Shown here: positions 61,915 to 64,000 of the stretch, piece after piece | How the letters are laid out: every line of letters starts with the position of its first letter | Position numbering within the stretch: position 1 is the first letter of the stretch | Source: Pelagibacteraceae bacterium | Lineage (GTDB): Bacteria > Pseudomonadota > Alphaproteobacteria > Pelagibacterales > Pelagibacteraceae | DNA: 64,000 nucleotides | NCBI GenBank assembly: GCA_022763425.1 | Contig: JALEGD010000001.1 | Location: 758,572-822,571 of the forward strand | Direction of reading: 5' to 3' | The notes under the pieces: model-generated | Told to the model about the DNA's origin: nothing | Database searches by the model: none | What the model saw: only the letters and a program-made list of their open reading frames with translations | Position numbers and translations under genes: made by a program

Positions 61915-62477
61915 AAATAGCACTAATTGATAACTATGATAGCTTTACATTCAATGTTTACCATTATCTAAAAAATATAAAATGTGAAGTTGAAGTTTTC
62001 AGAAATGACAAGTTTAAAATAAAACAAATAAAAAATTTTGATAAAATTGTAATTTCTCCAGGGCCAGGAAATCCAAGCCAGGCTGGAAAATGTTTGGAAT
62101 TAATAGAAAATTATTTTAAAAATAAACCAATACTTGGAATTTGCTTAGGACATCAAGCAATAGCCCAATCGTTTGGGGCAAAAATAATCAAAGCTAAAAA
62201 GTTAATGCATGGAAAAATTAGTAAAATTAAAATATTAAATACAAAAAGCAAAATCTTTAAAAAAATTCCAAGAATTATAAATGCAACAAGATATCATAGC
62301 TTGATAATTGATAAAAAAACACTTGATCAATCTTTTGAAATTACCGCTCAAACTACTGATAAGATAATTATGGCAATAGAACATAAGAATTATCCATTAT
62401 ATGGTATTCAATTTCATCCAGAAAGTTATAAAACTAAACATGGGCAACAAATTATTAAAAACTTTATAAAATTATGA
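61911..62477 (+). CDS. trpG: Anthranilate synthase component II (glutamine amidotransferase)
   Basis: LIDNYDSFTFNVYHYL, ISPGPGNPSQAG, LGICLGHQAIAQSFG, YGIQFHPES. Confidence 0.95.
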   Translation: MKIALIDNYDSFTFNVYHYLKNIKCEVEVFRNDKFKIKQIKNFDKIVISPGPGNPSQAGKCLELIENYFKNKPILGICLGHQAIAQSFGAKIIKAKKLMHGKISKIKILNTKSKIFKKIPRIINATRYHSLIIDKKTLDQSFEITAQTTDKIIMAIEHKNYPLYGIQFHPESYKTKHGQQIIKNFIKL

Positions 62478-63472
62478 AAATTGAAGAAATAATAAAAAAA
62501 ACAATAAACAAAACTGACCTGCAAAAAGATGAGAGCAAATGTTTATTTTCAAATATAATGGAAGGAAAAATTAAAGATGAAGATTTAAAAAAAATCCTCG
62601 TTAACCTCTCAGAAAAAGGAGAAACTGTTGAGGAAATAACTGGAGGAGCTGAAGTTCTGAGAGAGAAATCTTTGAAAGTGAACTTAGAAGGTGATGTTAT
62701 AGATACTTGTGGTACTGGCGGAGATGGAAAAAATACAATAAATATCTCAACAGCAGTTGCTTTAGTTCTGGCTAGTATGGGTCATAAAGTTGCTAAACAT
62801 GGCAATAAAAGCGTATCATCTAAATCAGGTTCAGCTGACGTATTGGAAAAGCTTGGTATAAAAATCAATTTGAATGCTAAAGAAGTAGAAAAATCTATTA
62901 AAGAAAATAATTTTGCTTTTATGTTTGCGCCAAATTTTCATTCTGCAATGAAAAATGTTGCTAATGTAAGAAAAAGCTTAAAAAAAAGAACTATATTTAA
63001 TTTACTTGGACCACTATGTAATCCTGCAAATGTTAATAGGCAGTGCATAGGAGTCTTTTCGGACAATATCTTGGAAAAATATATAAAAGTATTAAAAAAT
63101 CTTAATTTAAAAAAAGCCTGGGTGTATCACAGCCATGATGGTCTAGACGAAATATCAATTTTTAATAAAACAAAAGTTTATGAACTAAATGATAATGAAA
63201 TTAAATCATTTGAAATAGACCCTGAAAAAATAATTGATAAAAAATATAATTTTAATGAAATAGTTGGAGATGATGCTGATTATAATTCTAAACAAATTAT
63301 AAACTTATTCAATGGTAAAGACGGTGCTTTACTAGAAATAGTTTCATTAAATACAGCTGCAGGATTAATTGTTCTAGATAAATATAATAAAATTGAAGAC
63401 GCTTTTATTTTCACAAAAGAACATATCAAATCAAAAAAAGTTTTTGATTATTTAAATATAATTAAAAAATGA
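62474..63472 (+). CDS. trpD: Anthranilate phosphoribosyltransferase
   Basis: DTCGTGGDGKNTINISTAVALVLASMGHKVAKHGNKSVSSKSGSADVLEKLG. Confidence 0.97.
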   Translation: MKIEEIIKKTINKTDLQKDESKCLFSNIMEGKIKDEDLKKILVNLSEKGETVEEITGGAEVLREKSLKVNLEGDVIDTCGTGGDGKNTINISTAVALVLASMGHKVAKHGNKSVSSKSGSADVLEKLGIKINLNAKEVEKSIKENNFAFMFAPNFHSAMKNVANVRKSLKKRTIFNLLGPLCNPANVNRQCIGVFSDNILEKYIKVLKNLNLKKAWVYHSHDGLDEISIFNKTKVYELNDNEIKSFEIDPEKIIDKKYNFNEIVGDDADYNSKQIINLFNGKDGALLEIVSLNTAAGLIVLDKYNKIEDAFIFTKEHIKSKKVFDYLNIIKK

Positions 63473-64000
63473 ATATCTTAAAAAAAATTATTAATGATAA
63501 ATATGAAGAAGTTCGATTAGATAAAATAAATACCCCCCTTACTGAAATAAAAAAAAAAGTTTCAAACAAAAATAATGCATTTAGTAAATCTTTAAATGAA
63601 TTTAAAAAAAACAATAAAATAGCTATTATTGCTGAGATAAAAAAAGCTAGCCCATCAAAAGGTGTTTTGAAAGATAATTTTAATCACTTAAAAATTGCTG
63701 AAGAATATATTACAAGTAATGCAGCATGTTTATCGGTATTAACTGAAAAAAAATATTTTTTAGGAGATAAAAAATTTGTAACAGATATTAAAAAAAAATT
63801 TAATATCCCAATTTTAAATAAAGATTTTTTCATTGATCCCTATCAAGTTATTGAGGCAAATAAAAATGGAGCAGATTGCATATTGGTAATTATTAATTCA
63901 TCAGACAGCACTTTGATTAATGAATTAATTGCATCGGCTGATGAATTGGGAATGGATAGTATTCTTGAAATTCACAACGAAAAGGAAATGGAAATTGCAT
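63469..64000 (+). CDS. trpC: Indole-3-glycerol phosphate synthase, N-terminal part (runs off the right edge)
   Basis: Own translation from ATG 63469: IAIIAEIKKASPSKGVLKDNF, ACLSVLTEKKYFLGD, IPILNKDFFIDPYQ, GADCILVII; 4-nt overlap with trpD. Confidence 0.95.
   Translation, partial: MNILKKIINDKYEEVRLDKINTPLTEIKKKVSNKNNAFSKSLNEFKKNNKIAIIAEIKKASPSKGVLKDNFNHLKIAEEYITSNAACLSVLTEKKYFLGDKKFVTDIKKKFNIPILNKDFFIDPYQVIEANKNGADCILVIINSSDSTLINELIASADELGMDSILEIHNEKEMEIA

Overview
The window is a compact, AT-rich alphaproteobacterial chromosome segment. Its gene content and order look Pelagibacterales/SAR11-like, but the lineage is an inference. It is almost entirely protein-coding, with overlapping or abutting genes. 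Recognisable blocks are recG(partial)/sdhE, yajC-secDF, uvrA/ssb-gyrA-coaD-ppi-tgt, mltB-rlpA-like-dac-tmk-holB-metG-tatD, scpAB-tatABC-serS, argS-(SPOR-slot ORF)-nagZ, dgt/erpA-xthA, ilvD, valS, a photolyase/COG2907/DUF1365/CFA-synthase cluster, cysK, trkAH-ntrYX, ispDF-pgpA-cinA/ratA-lipA-ftsB-eno-kdsA-pyrG-secG-tpiA, and ppiD-trpEGDC (trpC truncated at the edge). Five tRNAs are present: Lys-TTT, Ser-TGA, Cys-GCA, Asn-GTT and Arg-TCT. I saw no CRISPR array, rRNA, IS element or prophage. The most accessory-looking stretch is about 14.4-16.0 kb. It holds a tyrosine recombinase with a perfect 9-7-9 inverted repeat just upstream of its start codon, next to a divergent cyclophilin-like gene and a second long hairpin. 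Other points of interest: two genes whose start codons lie 5-6 nt after a tRNA CCA end; a chain of three tiny overlapping ORFs ending in a CxxC-CxxC mini-protein; an NtrX lacking GAFTGA; a PpiD apparently lacking its parvulin domain; a degenerate RlpA; divergent ntrY/ispDF genes with overlapping start codons; and a putative light/oxidative-stress lipid-modification operon.
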